Source: Hirundichthys speculiger (Eukaryota; Chordata; Actinopteri; Beloniformes; Exocoetidae). From it: DNA of 64,000 nucleotides. The notes beneath the pieces are model-generated. The model ran no database searches, was not told the origin of the DNA, and saw only the letters and a program-made list of their open reading frames with translations. Positions 50,171 through 61,686 of this stretch are shown one piece after another (position 1 is the stretch's first letter; each line of letters starts with the position of its first letter). Location of the stretch: the NCBI GenBank assembly GCA_018398805.1, contig JAGFBZ010000936.1, positions 868,001-932,000 on the forward strand. Direction: 5' to 3'. The position numbers and the translations under genes are program-made.

Positions 50171-51401
50171 TTGGACTATAATCAAGTCACTTATAGTTTT
50201 AACACTAACATAGTTCATAAAAATTAATAAAAAAAAAACAAGAATAATGCTAAATGTGTAAATAGCGATTTAACTGTTCTTTATCAGGACTGACTGCTGC
50301 TTGGTCACACTGTCAAATATTGCAGCTTCATGTTCCCTCACGCCATTAAGGCTTGTATTAAAAGGCCACTGGAGGAGTTGGCAGCCCCCCCCCCCCCCGA
50401 CTCACCATCAGTAAGTCTGGGAAACGCTCCAGTAATTCTGCTGTATAATGTGAAGGGCATTAACAGTTGAGGACTGTTTATCTCTCTGTGTGCTGTGTGG
50501 TTCTTCTAACTTCTTTAATTACTTTTTACAGGTGCTTTTAATGCAGCTTTAAGATTGGCTCATTGTAATCATTATTTCTATTTTTTCCCCAACTGCCCTC
50601 TCTTGTTCTGCGTTCATCTTTTGCTGCTGGGATATGTTCCTTTTCATTATTCTTAGCTGTACTTCCTTTCACTCACTCTCTTTCCCCACGATCCTGTAAC
50701 GTTTATTTTTATTGACTTTAAATGTCGCATTATGTATACACTTTAATCTGACTTCCTACTCCCTTCCTCTTTCTGTTTCCTCTCATGTTCCCTTGACTTT
50801 CTCACCTTCACCGCCAGTTTCCTCTTTTTTTCTTGCCCTCCCCCCTCTCATTGCAGATGATGTGACCCTCACATTACACATCATGAATTATTGAGATGAA
50901 ACCTATCCCTGCCCAACAAATCAAAGGACCTCTCTTCTCTTCTTTTCCTCTCCTCTTACCACCTCTCTTCTTTTTATTGATGGTTTTGTTCCTTAGTTGC
51001 AACCTCAGGCAGCAGTCAGATCACTGACGGTAATATGAGAGCTAGTGTAGGCTCCCCATTAATCTTGAGGAATTATGGTCACTGTAACTCAGCAGCATTT
51101 CTCTCCGGTTATAGCAGGTGAGCAAAAAGTCAAGTATAGACCGATCACACATTCATGGGTAACAATACGCTTGGTCAGACAAAACACATCCACCACATAA
51201 TTTGTGTCTATTCATACTCTTATACTGTTTCAGATGGCTGAATCGTTTTCTTTCTTTATGGCTGAATTTTGCATAGTTGAATTCTGCACAGCGATTCAAT
51301 TTGTTAAGAAATAGAGGAGATGTTGCTGGAAGCATGAGTCATCAAGTGTGGTTGGCAAAATTAATGTTAAGATGAGAAGAAAGACATGAGTCCAAATCCT
51401 T

Positions 51402-51423
51402 AAAAAAAAAAAAAAAAAAAAAA

Positions 51424-51509
<86 letters not shown>

Positions 51510-51511
51510 TT
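51402..51511. repeat. Poly(A) followed by long (TA)n
   Basis: About 24 A, a C, then about 79 bases of TA repeat, closing in GTTTTT. The ends are complementary, so the whole run can fold back on itself. Length in the assembly may be unreliable. Confidence 0.95.
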
Positions 51512-52216
51512 TGGAAATAAAAAAAGGGAGCGCTTTGCTGTGTAAGCCTAATTAACCTTTTCTCTCAGAGCAGAAAATAAACTCGCACTCACATTTAGTA
51601 AACCAGGCTGCTGCAAATCACCTGCTTCAACATGATGAGCTCTGACAGCAGCTCGCTCCAGAACAAGCTTCCATTTACAGTTAAAGTGGCCGTGATGAGA
51701 TGTCAGGACCACAAAATGGAAATTGACACGCCGATGCTCAGACTTCCTATGCATTTGGGCACATATGGAGACAAACATGTAAATGCAAAAGGAAAAGCGC
51801 TCGGCTTCAAGACCTTGTAGCTAAAAAAGTGGTTTCAAGCAGCGACACGTGTCGGTTGCCAGAAAAACATGTTGATCAGAAGAGTGCTTTGTAGCACTGC
51901 TTGTGGTGTGTGGGGCTTCTATGTGTCTCTCAATTACATTTAAGCATGTTTTCAGGAGATGTACTCTGTCAGCAAGACATAGAAGTGTGTGTGTGTGTGT
52001 CCAATCATTATTCCTCAGGGCCGTATGTCTTTGAGTCATCCGAAGTTCTTGGTAGAAGATGACAAGATACTGGGAAGACACACACACAGTCACGCAGACA
52101 CAAGGACAGTTTTTTTTTTTTTTTTTTTTTTTATTAGAACCAAATCCTCCGTTAGGAGGAGAGGCTTTTATCTTGACTTGATAAACAAACAACTTATCCT
52201 GTGATGAAGAGGCATC

Positions 52217-52371
52217 AGTCCAGTGAGTACCCCGCCTTGTGCTGGATGAAGGCTGGAATAGACTCCAGACTCTTGATTTACCCTGAACAGGACTATAATG
52301 GGTATCAAGAATGAATGAATGAATGACTGAATGAATGAATGAATGAATGAATGAATGAATGATTGAATAAA
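52217..52371 (+). mobile_element. L2-like LINE 3' end with (GAAT)n tail
   Basis: GAGTACCCCGCCTTGTGCTG, GGCTGGAATAGACTCCAGAC and ACCCTGAACAGGACTATAAT are the conserved 3' words of the fish L2 group, followed at 52309 by an imperfect GAAT repeat as tail. Confidence 0.8.
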
Positions 52372-52918
52372 AAAACTAAGTTTCACTTGAAGCTTCTTCT
52401 TGGTTATTATGTTTGTAATTTGGGCATTTTTGAATCATTTTTAGTGGTATCAACTGTATTGCCATATCTATCTTTCTATACTGCCCTTTCATGCTCATCA
52501 TCAGCCTACATATACACAGATTATTCTTCTACAATTAGTTAATGTCAATCAACACGTCTTATGCTAGTGCTTTTATTGTTTTAGCCTCATTATTCCGTTG
52601 TCCGTTTGGCCTCAGCGAATAATGTTACAGCTACTGGAAACTGTGGAAGGAAAAAAAGTGTGAAAGCAAAAGAGACGTATTCATCTGAAGTGACGACTGA
52701 CTCAAAGCCTCTCAGAGAACGCAACCTTCCCACTTTGTGTGTAGTAATTCAGTAAGATGTTTAGATTTGCAGGGTGATGTGACATCACAGATCCAGGTCA
52801 GAGAAATATCCGGCTTCTTTAGTTCCATCCAGCTTTGAATCATGATCCATTTAGTGTTTAACGCAAACATGCTCCATGGAAGTCCACTGGCTCAGAGACT
52901 CTCTTTACCTCTTTCAAC

Positions 52919-53096
52919 AGTTCAATTCAATTCAGTTCAATTTTATTTGTATAGCATCTGTTACAGTGTCAATTGTCTCTAGGTGCTTTACAGAGACCCA
53001 GAGCATGACCCCCGAACAAAATGTTCAGCATGCAACCCAGGAAACTCTGGCCTGCAAATACACAGAGAAAAAAAAAAAGGGGGGGGGGGGGGGGGG
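52919..53096 (-). mobile_element. Retroelement 3' tail, then A and G homopolymers
   Basis: TTCAATTCAATTCAGTTCAA followed by TTTTATTTGTATAGC and AGGTGCTTTACAGAGAC is the common antisense 3' end of a fish retroelement with a CAATT tail. An A run (53068-53078) and an 18-base G run (53079-53096) follow. Confidence 0.6.
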
Positions 53097-55152
53097 CGAA
53101 ACAACACAACAAACCACAGGAAAGCAAAGAATATGTAGCACAGTTACAGTAACAAGGTGCTCGCAATTAATTATGAACAGAGCTGTAAGACATGGTTGAA
53201 AAGGATCTGCTTGCACAGTATCCCTGTGGTGTATTTTTAACAAAGCATGCCACAGACAATTTAATAATACCACAGGGAATTGTGTAAACTCTGGGAAAAA
53301 ATATGTCCTTGAAAGGACATATTATGAGGAATATCATGAGCCTGGTTCATATTTTCCTGTCTTTTAAGGATTGAATGATTAAAAAGGACATACATGTTTG
53401 CTCCAATATTGAGCGAGAAGACTGGATTCAAAACTGCAAAAAAAAGCTGCAATGTCATCCAAAGGGCAGCTCTCAGCATCACAGTGAAAGTGCCTCTTAG
53501 TGACGGACTTGGATTGACGTGGATGTTTGACAGCATTATGGAGAGCGATTGATTTGTGCCTAATGTAGCAGAAGCCTCATTCAATAATATCACAGTTGTA
53601 AGTTTGTTGCAGGACAATGTAGCTGAGAGAGTGTCAATGTTCTATTTCATGTGTCAATGACTGCATGATCACCTCAGTGTGTGCACAACCACAGTGTATG
53701 CCGTCCGTTATGAAGTCTCTTGTGACTGGTTGGTTTGCAGACGCACAGTCATTCTTCTACTGGAGATGTCAGAACTGCTGCAGATGTGCTGTATGTCCTC
53801 CAATCCTCTGAGTAGATGCTGTCGTAAGAACCAGCGGTGGATGGTTTTGCATACTTACTGGCTGGAGTATAAACAGGTTCTTAAAGATGGATAAATCTAT
53901 CAAGGCTGGGCTATAAAAAGTAAAGCTTACAGTCATCTACAAAAGTGGCTCGTGTTTGCACATTTCTCAATTGCAGCAGCAGACTTTGTAAAGCTCTCAC
54001 AGACAACCCTTGGGTTCCCTGCAAACAGAACTCTGCTGTTCATCATGTTTGCAGTTTTTACCAGGTTGACTCTCAGTAAAACAGGAAAAGAAATCTAAAC
54101 AGAGTCCAACACTAACCAACCTCTTCTAAAAACAACCCAGTGAGAATAACATTATTTCTTTTTAGTGTTTTTTTTTTTTTTTGTTTTCAGATTTATGAAT
54201 TCAATGTATGCAGAAAGGCTGCTGGAAGACATTATTTGAAATGTTCAGCATAATAATGAAACCCATTGACATGGAACAGCGACAAAGTCTGTGATGTCTG
54301 TGCACCAGCTGTCTCTCAATGGATGTAGTAAAGATCTCCATTTTCTGTTATCATGTAAGGTAAGATTGAGGTAGAAAGGGGTGGTAGCCATACTCAGTCG
54401 CTTTGCCGGAGGGCGATTTCAAGGACTCATTGGATTTTTCTGATTGTTCAGTTCAAGTCCAAGGTGTTCATTTGTGCTTTGATTGTTACAGCATTTAAAG
54501 TGTGAATCTCTCAGAACAGTGTTTTATAAAATGAGGGCAATAACGGGAGTCTCATGGGAAATGGTAGATTCTAGAGATGTTTTGATACCATTTTTTTCCT
54601 TCCCGATACAATTCCGATTCATGTATCAGAATCGGTATCAGCAGATACCGACTACCGATCTGAGTGTGATATTCAGGGCATAAAATCGTGACTAAATGGT
54701 CACCAAATGCGACCAAAATTTGACCATTTCGACCGTTTTTTTCGGCCTTGTCGCCAGTGGCGATGGCCACAAAATCCACCATTAACTTAGAAAAAAATAT
54801 TTTGTTTCTATGATTTCTACACATTTGTCATGTTTCACCAAGGCAAACATATCCAAATAATTTAGAAACAAAGTTTATTTGGCGAAAGTAGCCATGTTTT
54901 GGGTGCACATCATTTGTCGGAAGTCATAACTACACGTGCGCCTAACCCAGCGATTGACAGATGGACAAAACTGAAGACGGACGAATGCAAAAACCTATCA
55001 CTGAATCTACTCCACAGCAAATGGATCATTTTGGTAAATAATCTCATTAAAATACACAACAGAATAGTTAACAAGAAATAAATTATATTAGTTTTCATAG
55101 TAAGCATCAGGGAAACAGAATAAAATGTGCTTTCATGCTTGTAATTCATTTT

Positions 55153-55300
55153 AGATTAGATTAGATTAGATTCAACTTTATTGTCATTACATGTATAAAT
55201 ACAGGGTAACGAAATGCAGTTTTGTATCTAATCGGAAGTGCAAGAGCCGCAAGTGCAGTATATACAGAATATACACTATGATATACAGATGAACAGTAAG
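55153..55300 (-). mobile_element. LINE 3' end with (TTAGA)n tail
   Basis: GATTAGATTAGATTAGATTC followed by AACTTTATTGTCATTACATG and GGGTAACGAAATGCAGTTT is the antisense 3' end of a common fish LINE. Only the tail is present. Confidence 0.7.
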
Positions 55301-55351
55301 AACAGATAAGAGCAGTAGTAAGGAATTAGTATAGGATAAGTATAAGATACA

Positions 55352-56200
55352 TACCTGTCAAGTATCCCGTTTTGGTCGGGAAAGTCCCGTATTTTACTCT
55401 TCTCTCCCGCCGTCCTCCCGTATTAGTATTTTTCCCGTAAAATCTCCTATATTTTAACCTGCATTGTTAAAAAATAATAATACCGCATCGGACAGAGTAA
55501 AAAAAAAAAAAAACATTCCCAATCTGAGATCTGTCAGTTGCCTCGCAATAACTGCCACAGCAGTAGCTACTACAGGTACTGTAGGTGGAAGATGTCGCGA
55601 GGTTAGTGTGTGACATCCGATGAGTGACAGCGCGCGAAGAAAAAAAAGATAGTTACAGAGAATCGGAGGTCGTTAGACAACAGAACTGTTTGCGCTCTTC
55701 TCTCATGTAAAATAAACTACTCTGGATCATTTCACAAATACACTCCTTCCAAAACAGTCATAAAGAATTCAAAGTCTGCAACAAATGAGTACAACAAGTC
55801 ATTAAAAGAGTAAAGAATAGTCACATGAAATGAGATGAAAAACTGTAAAAGAAGAGCAATATGAAATAAAAAACGATGTGTCCAATGAAAATCAAATGTA
55901 AATATAAATACAAGCAATGTGAAATGAACCAAATATTTGCAAATCCCTTCAAATAATTACTCTTTTAGTGTTTTCATTTAGGTAATAATGAATGTTCACA
56001 TTATGTCAACGTGGCTTTATGCACAGCTGCACTTCTTCCTGAAGTTCAGCCAGCTGCTTTGTTTCCTGTGTGCCATTAATTGACAAACTGATTAATCCAG
56101 GTGTGTCTGACCTCACAGCAATGGTCAGACACACCTGGATTGATCAGTTTGTCCAATAATGGCACACAAGAAACAAAAGAGCTGGCTGAAGCTGCTGAAC
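55352..56200 (+). mobile_element. TACCTGTCAAG-ended element (copy A), right end lost
   Basis: TACCTGTCAAGTATCCCG starts here. The interior from about 55960 to 56190 is nearly identical to 63511-63730, where the matching right terminus ACTTGACAGGTA exists (63841-63852). In this copy the sequence passes into the right flank of the surrounding element without that terminus. The two copies together define the family's ends. Confidence 0.65.
56044..56191. repeat. Long hairpin (copy A)
   Basis: Arms of about 68 bases, from TTCAGCCAGCTGCTTTGTTT to GGTGTGTCTGACC, face an inverted copy across a loop of about 10 bases (TCACAGCAAT), with a few mismatches and one-base gaps. It is nearly the same as the hairpin at 63589-63730. 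Confidence 0.95.
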
Positions 56201-56670
56201 ATGCTGGGAGCGTCCATGATAATGTAAGCAGTCTACGGGGGCGTATGGGGCGACGAAAAACACTGGAGACCAAAATTGCTAGCTGGCTACCAACTTCAAA
56301 AACCTGGTAGCCAGGGGCTACTTGATAAAAATTCTAATTTTATGCCCTGATAAAAAAAAAAAAAAAAAATTGCACCGTGCCTGACTGTGATATAATTATC
56401 ATTGTAATAAAGCACGAATAAATACAGCATATCCAAGCCATTTATGTCTGCACTTATTTCCAAATCGAACAGTATAAAACAATATTTCAAAATTAAAAAG
56501 TATTTCTTTTTGCTGGTAGTGTAACGGAAGTAACCAGTAAATAAATCATTAAATATAAATTACTTGGTATCAGTTGGTGGCTGGACTCCCGTGCTCATGA
56601 TACTGATACCGGCATTTTTGGCGGTATCGGAGCAATTTCCGATACTGGTATCAGAATTAGAACAACACTA

Positions 56671-56760
56671 CAGTGATCCCTTATTTTTCGCAGTTAATGG
56701 GGTTAATTGTATTTTGCAAATCACGTATTTGTTTCAGCAACGATCATACCAAATGCAATG
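56671..56760 (+). mobile_element. CAGTGATC-ended element, terminal fragment (copy 3)
   Basis: CAGTGATCCCTTATTTTTCG and GCAGTTAATGGGG after TA match the left end of the element at 49380. The other end was not found in the next 2 kb. Confidence 0.6.
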
Positions 56761-58538
56761 TGACCAGGACTTTTTTTTTTTTAAATCCAGATGTGAGAAC
56801 CTCTCAGTTGCGAGAAGCTCTCAGTTGCAGTTGCACACTCTTCCTCCTTCCACGTGTCAATGAGTTATATTGCATCTGCATCAGTTTATAGAGGAGAGGG
56901 AAACAGAAAAATGCGAGCATGTACCTTCACTCAGTGCAGAGTTTCAAGAAGTGTTTATACCTGAATTATGAAACCAATCTCCTCCTCAGTGGGCATAGTC
57001 ATTCATGTTTTTGTGTTGAAATGCAAAGCAGAAGGGTTGAGTGGCTTATTTTTTTACATTTTTTTTTTTGTGGAGTTGTGCCAAATGGAACTTGAGTATT
57101 CCACTCAATTTAGAAAGAAAATATATCCGGAGCTCAAGCCATTGATGCATCAGCTGCCATGGCAACAGCCCTCTGAATATGGGGTGACTCACTCACAACA
57201 CCAGGCCAGTCTCATTACACACACCAACCTTTGAATTAAAGTGCACTTGTACAACTTCTTATGTATTCAGTGTACAGTAAAACATAGACTAGAGACGAGC
57301 TGCTTTGGTCGGTGTTGAACACACATTTCATCAGTCGTTTTGCATCTGTATGTGGACACGCACACATCAGCTTTGACGTCATTCAGACAAACTGTGTTTT
57401 CCCAGGTATGAATCCAAGCAAAACTTAATGCATTATAGATTGGAACAAAATAACTGACATTTGCAGCAGGAAGCATGCTGCTTTCAAGACAGCCTAAGAG
57501 GGTAAATTATTGATGCTTTCCCTGGTTGGTTTGGGTTTCTATCTCTCTTCTATCTTAGTAATATTTTCCTTTCAATAACTGTGTGTACTGGTAGATTTCA
57601 TTAAAGCCCATACAAGCCCACAGAAGTGGTTTTACTTGGTTCATCCAGTAGATTTCGTTCCGACTTTGACTGCTTTTTTTTTCTCCTTGTTACTTCTAAC
57701 TGGCTTACTGGCTTCAGTATCTCAGTAGACTCATTGGGTTTTTCTGGCCCGTCTGCTGTGATAGCTTTTTTTTTTTCTTAATGCATCATCCTGTACCAGC
57801 TCTTAGGACTGTAGTTATAAGTAAAGTGCTGAAGAGTACAGTTATAACTTGACAGAGGAGTAAGGGCTCACAACATTGCTATTTGGAGTCGGCTCTGTTT
57901 GTGCATTGCCTTTGTATTTTGACCCATGAAAGACAAGGAAGCTGATGACTTTACTTTCTGAATTAAAATTAAATTTTTTTTTTTCCCTCATAACACCTCC
58001 CTTCTGTCACTTACCAGAATTTGAATGTCAGATAAAATGCTCTCACCCACTTTGACACTTTTTAAAGAAACTCAAGTTTTAGCTTTGTGTGGGAAGCCTG
58101 ATGGATGTTGGATTTTTCAAGCCAGTATGCTGGTGCTTTTAGATTTGTCATACATAAAGAGCCTCTCCTTAAATTTGGTTGTCAGAAGGCACTTTGACAC
58201 TTTGCAGTGCCATGTCATCTCCAAACAGCTTCCAAACAGCAAGAACCTTATTGTGGCATCTCCACACCTTCATGCTGTCCTTTGTCAATGAGAGCTGTTA
58301 TGTTTTTGCTATACAATAGTGTTTGCAGGTTGTAAGCTTATGGAGGATGTTTAGTAATACTTGAATTTCTGTACTGTGCTGCTTTACCAGTGTCTTATGC
58401 ATTCTTCAGCAATATGCTGTTGGTCTTGTTTCGTCAGTCGTATACAACATCCACAACTTTTCACTTGGATAACAAGGCCCTTTCATGACTAATGCTTCAT
58501 TTTATGTTTTTTTTTCCCCTTTACTGTTCACTCTGTAG

Positions 58539-58693
58539 GTTTGAATGAGCCATCTCCAGCAGTGGTGACCGAGGTGTGAGGCAGCAAACTCACACCACAT
58601 ACCCCCCTGGCAGCCATGCCGCCACCGGCAGACATCGTCAAGGTGGCCATTGAGTGGCCGGGGGCTTTCCCCAAGCTCATGGAGATAGACCAG
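58539..58693 (+). CDS. elmo1: elmo1, first coding exon (partial gene, 58616-58693 coding)
   Basis: The acceptor is CACTCTGTAG at 58529-58538. After 77 bases of 5' UTR, ATG at 58616 in the context CAGCCATGCCG (a good Kozak site) opens 26 codons, [20 protein letters not shown] and then LMEIDQ, ending in phase 0 at CAG|GTAGGC. This is the start of ELMO1, differing from the human start by Phe for Tyr at residue 18. ELMO1 is a cytoplasmic scaffold of about 727 residues that binds DOCK180-family exchange factors and RhoG and promotes Rac activation in engulfment and cell migration. The N-terminal residues shown here begin its ubiquitin-like/RBD region. The next coding exons are beyond the window. 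The promoter is presumably the CpG island near 25 kb. Confidence 0.95.
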
Positions 58694-58818
58694 GTAGGCG
58701 CCTGAACACACACCAGATATAATGAACATGCATCACTGTCTTCTGAATCCAAGACAAAGATCTAGCAAAGAGCAAATGCTTTGACATGCATGTTTTCCCT
58801 GTACACTATATGGCACAG

Positions 58819-59524
58819 TAGTGCTGGGCAATATGACGATATATATCGTGGGGACAATATAAAAGTGTATATCGTGCCATTTCTCTTCTATCGTTTCTAT
58901 CGTTTCTATCGTTTCTAACCTAATTTTATCAATTATTACAGCAAATATGTAATTAATGAATGAATGAAAAATACTTCAATAATCCCCGAGGGGAAATTGG
59001 CTAATAAATAAAATAACCTGCAACGATGAATTTGATAGAATCATATCTACTTCTACAAAGTAGCCTTTTATGTTTGCACTTTTATTCATGGTTAATGCCT
59101 TAAACAGAGTTCTCTTCAACCCTGATGTTTACTTTAGACACTTTATATTGGTTTGCAAACTTTGCACTACAAGGTTACAGATTTCAGAAAGTTGAAATAT
59201 AATTTGTGTTTATTTTTATAGCTGAACTTCAGTGCAAAAATGTGTTTTTCCTCTCAGAAACTGTTGTGCACTTTAAAAAAAATGTGAAAGCTACTGTACC
59301 TCTGTACCTACCTGTTTTTGCTGCACTAAAATGTATGTTTGTGACAGTTCAACTAAATGTCCTTTCAAAATAAAGTTGAAAAGTAAGCAATGAAATTTTT
59401 GTCAAACTTTTCAGAGAATAACTGAAAACATAATTTATTATGGTATATCGTGATATATATCGTCATCGTGATATAAAATAGTCCATATCGTGATATATGA
59501 TTTTTTCCATATCGCCCAGCACTA
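58819..59524. mobile_element. hAT-type non-autonomous element, 706 bp
   Basis: The ends TAGTGCTGGGCAATATG and CATATCGCCCAGCACTA are inverted repeats with one mismatch, flanked by the identical 8-bp duplication TGGCACAG (58811-58818 and 59525-59532). Dense ATATCG words lie inside both ends. A GATTCCCC-like LINE tail trace (AATCCCCGAGGGGAAATTG, near 58980) lies inside. No transposase. Confidence 0.93.
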
Positions 59525-60037
59525 TGGCACAGTAATCCGCTGTTGTGTAAATAATGTAGCAGCTTAAAGGAAGTTGGGTGGATGTGATCAGGTATGATGC
59601 AGCTTCTTCATTTGTCCCAATAATTAAGCTAAGCAGCATAAAGAAAGTGCCCTTAATTAAAGCTGTATCAGAACTAACAGAGCCACAAAAACACAGCCAC
59701 AGAATTAAGTGCTGCATTGTGACATGGGAGGCTCTGTAGGTAAAGCAATTAAGATACCTTTAGATCTAGATCTGTCATGTGGTATTCACCTGCCTTTTAG
59801 ACATGATCGAATGCAGAAACCATATCAGATAAACTAACTAATGAGTGTGGGTGTTAATCATGGCCCTAAGTTGGAACTTGTAAATAGATTGTATTCATTC
59901 CTAATTTGATTCAGTGAGAAATTTAATAAAAACAATGTCAGCTGCAACTATAACAGACACCTTCATGCTGCTTATTAATGATTTTTTTATGCTCTTATGA
60001 TTTACGGAATGACTCCTTCTTGTGATTTTATGCATCT

Positions 60038-60105
60038 GTGAAGCACTTTGAATTGCCCTATGTACATTGTGCTCCACAAATAAACTAGCCTTGCCTTGCC
60101 TAGCC
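60038..60105 (+). mobile_element. Retroelement 3' end with (CTTGC)n tail
   Basis: GTGAAGCACTTTGAATTGCC, ACAAATAAACTAGCCTTGCC and TTGCC repeats match the common 3' end of a fish non-LTR element or SINE. Only about 70 bases are recognisable. Confidence 0.65.
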
Positions 60106-61686
60106 AGATTTGAATATATAGTTGTTGTAATTAATGTAACATTAATTTTTAAATGAAACCATCTTTCTGTGTGGAATGTACAGGTAAAGGTGTATTTAGT
60201 GGCCTTTATTGAAAGTTGACAGACAGGAAAGTGAGGCAGAGAGTGGGGGAAGACATAGAGCAAAGGGTCCTGGAACAAGCGACTGCTGCATGAAGACTAT
60301 AGCCTCTGTATATGTTCCGTCTGCTCAACCAAGGGAGCTATACGGCAGTCCAGTAATGGCTTTTGAGAGTTACTTGCACAGAGCTCACATCCATGCTGTG
60401 TGTCAGCAGAATGGTTGTTGTCTAACAAACGCTGTATGACATGCTGATAAAATGACAGGGCTAAACAATGACTACCTCATGTGGGGGGACATGTTTACTG
60501 TCTGATTGTGCATACAGTTTGTAAAATGGCTTTTTCTCCGTGTATGTGAATCACTGATGGGCTAATGACAACAAGCTGTGAGTCACTGGAAACAAGAGCC
60601 ACTGTTGGCCTTCTGAATGGATAAGCCACTAAAGGAAGCATTGAACTGTGGAGCTGATATGCTTCTGCTTGTGCTGCAACATGCTTAGATTAGCCGTGTG
60701 ACTTATGGCCCTTCATTAGCAGCGCTCTTCATTTCAAAATTGGAAACTGCCTTTGATTTGTTTTGCAACCTTGCTTCTTTAAGCCACCTCTCATCCTCTC
60801 ATCCTCCCCCCCATCTGTTTTTCTTCAGTTGTTATCTGTCATCTTCCTCTTTTCCACCTATGTGTTTTCTGCTCCTCCTTGTCCTTTTTTGCTTTCAATC
60901 TCATTCAGCCCCCCATTTACTCCTCCCCCCTTTGTTGTGACTGTAAAACTTGTGCTGTGCCTCTTCTTCTCTTGTCCTCCACCACCAGCCCCCTGCTCTT
61001 CCTCCTTCAGCTTCTCCTCTGTATAACAGACCCTGCAGTAGCATATGGCTATGAGCAATACAGTGGGGAGTGGGTTTCTGCTGCTTGAGCTGTCTTGAGA
61101 CACATAGAGAGAGTATGTGTGGGTGTGCATAAATAAATGTTTTTTAAAAATGTGTGTGTGTATTTATTCATTGTTTACACGGGTATAGGTCTTCTTTGGT
61201 GGCATTTTTATGTTGGTGTTTTTGATTGTCTACCTGTGTGCTACTCTATTGTGCTTGTGTACTTGTGTTTTAACAAATTTACATATCTGCTTCAGTCTGC
61301 GTCTATAGAGATTTGTGTGTGTGTTTTATTCTGTATCTCTGAATTTGCTCCTTTGTGGTGTATGTGAATGTGTGTGTGAGGCATGTCTGCTTCAGTGTAT
61401 GTTTGCATAACTGCTAACATCTTCAGTGCCTCAAAGGTTCAGAGGCTGCATTCATGTAGAAAAGCTGGAGAAAAGCTGGAGAAACATTGTGCAAAGGGGT
61501 CTGCAAGGACCCTATTGTTTCTGTAAAGATTTCTGTCATTATTTGTTTCCTGCTGTCAAACTTGGCCTTTTTTGAGGGGGTTGCCATGGTCCTAAAACTT
61601 ATTAAATTTGGCACACACATCAGTTATTGCAGAGAGCAGTTAAAAACAAGGAGTTAGTGCCCTTATGTCATTGACTCTGTGGTTGG

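Larger units (their letters stand above)
54673..56385. mobile_element. Second-level DNA element with 8-bp duplication TGTGATAT
   Basis: The identical TGTGATAT lies at 54665-54672 and 56386-56393. The left end is TCAGGGCATAAAAT. ATTTTATGCCCTGA lies near the right end (56337-56350), followed by an A run and CACCGTGCCTGAC, so the right end may be slightly rearranged. The 8-bp duplication suggests the hAT superfamily. No transposase was found. It carries a LINE 3' end and a further element inside. Confidence 0.75.
54572..56670. mobile_element. Outer hAT-like element of a nested group
   Basis: The left end TAGAGATGTTTTGATACC and, inverted at the right, TAGTGTTGTTCTAATTCTGA are related termini, with GGTATCAG and CCGATAC words inside both. 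Its right edge abuts another element at 56671, so no target duplication can be matched. It was split by the insertion at 54673-56385; the remaining parts sum to about 390 bases. Confidence 0.55.
25881..58538 (+). other. elmo1: Predicted elmo1 intron 1 (about 33 kb)
   Basis: Between the CpG island and the first coding exon I found no convincing coding exon on either strand. Delimited repeats are listed separately. The stretches 29.6-32.0, 33.3-38.4, 39.5-44.4, 45.0-49.3, 50.1-51.4 and 57.2-58.5 kb hold no feature I can classify beyond homopolymers and chance ORFs. A very long first intron is usual for vertebrate ELMO1 and may contain enhancers that cannot be seen without alignment. Confidence 0.55.

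Noticed and set aside
51421..51506. TA-rich run as a possible replication or attachment element
   Set aside because: It is a simple dinucleotide microsatellite after a poly(A); nothing else supports function.
53261..53617. 118-codon minus-strand ORF
   Set aside because: Next to a retroelement tail but without reverse transcriptase or other motifs; no support as a gene.
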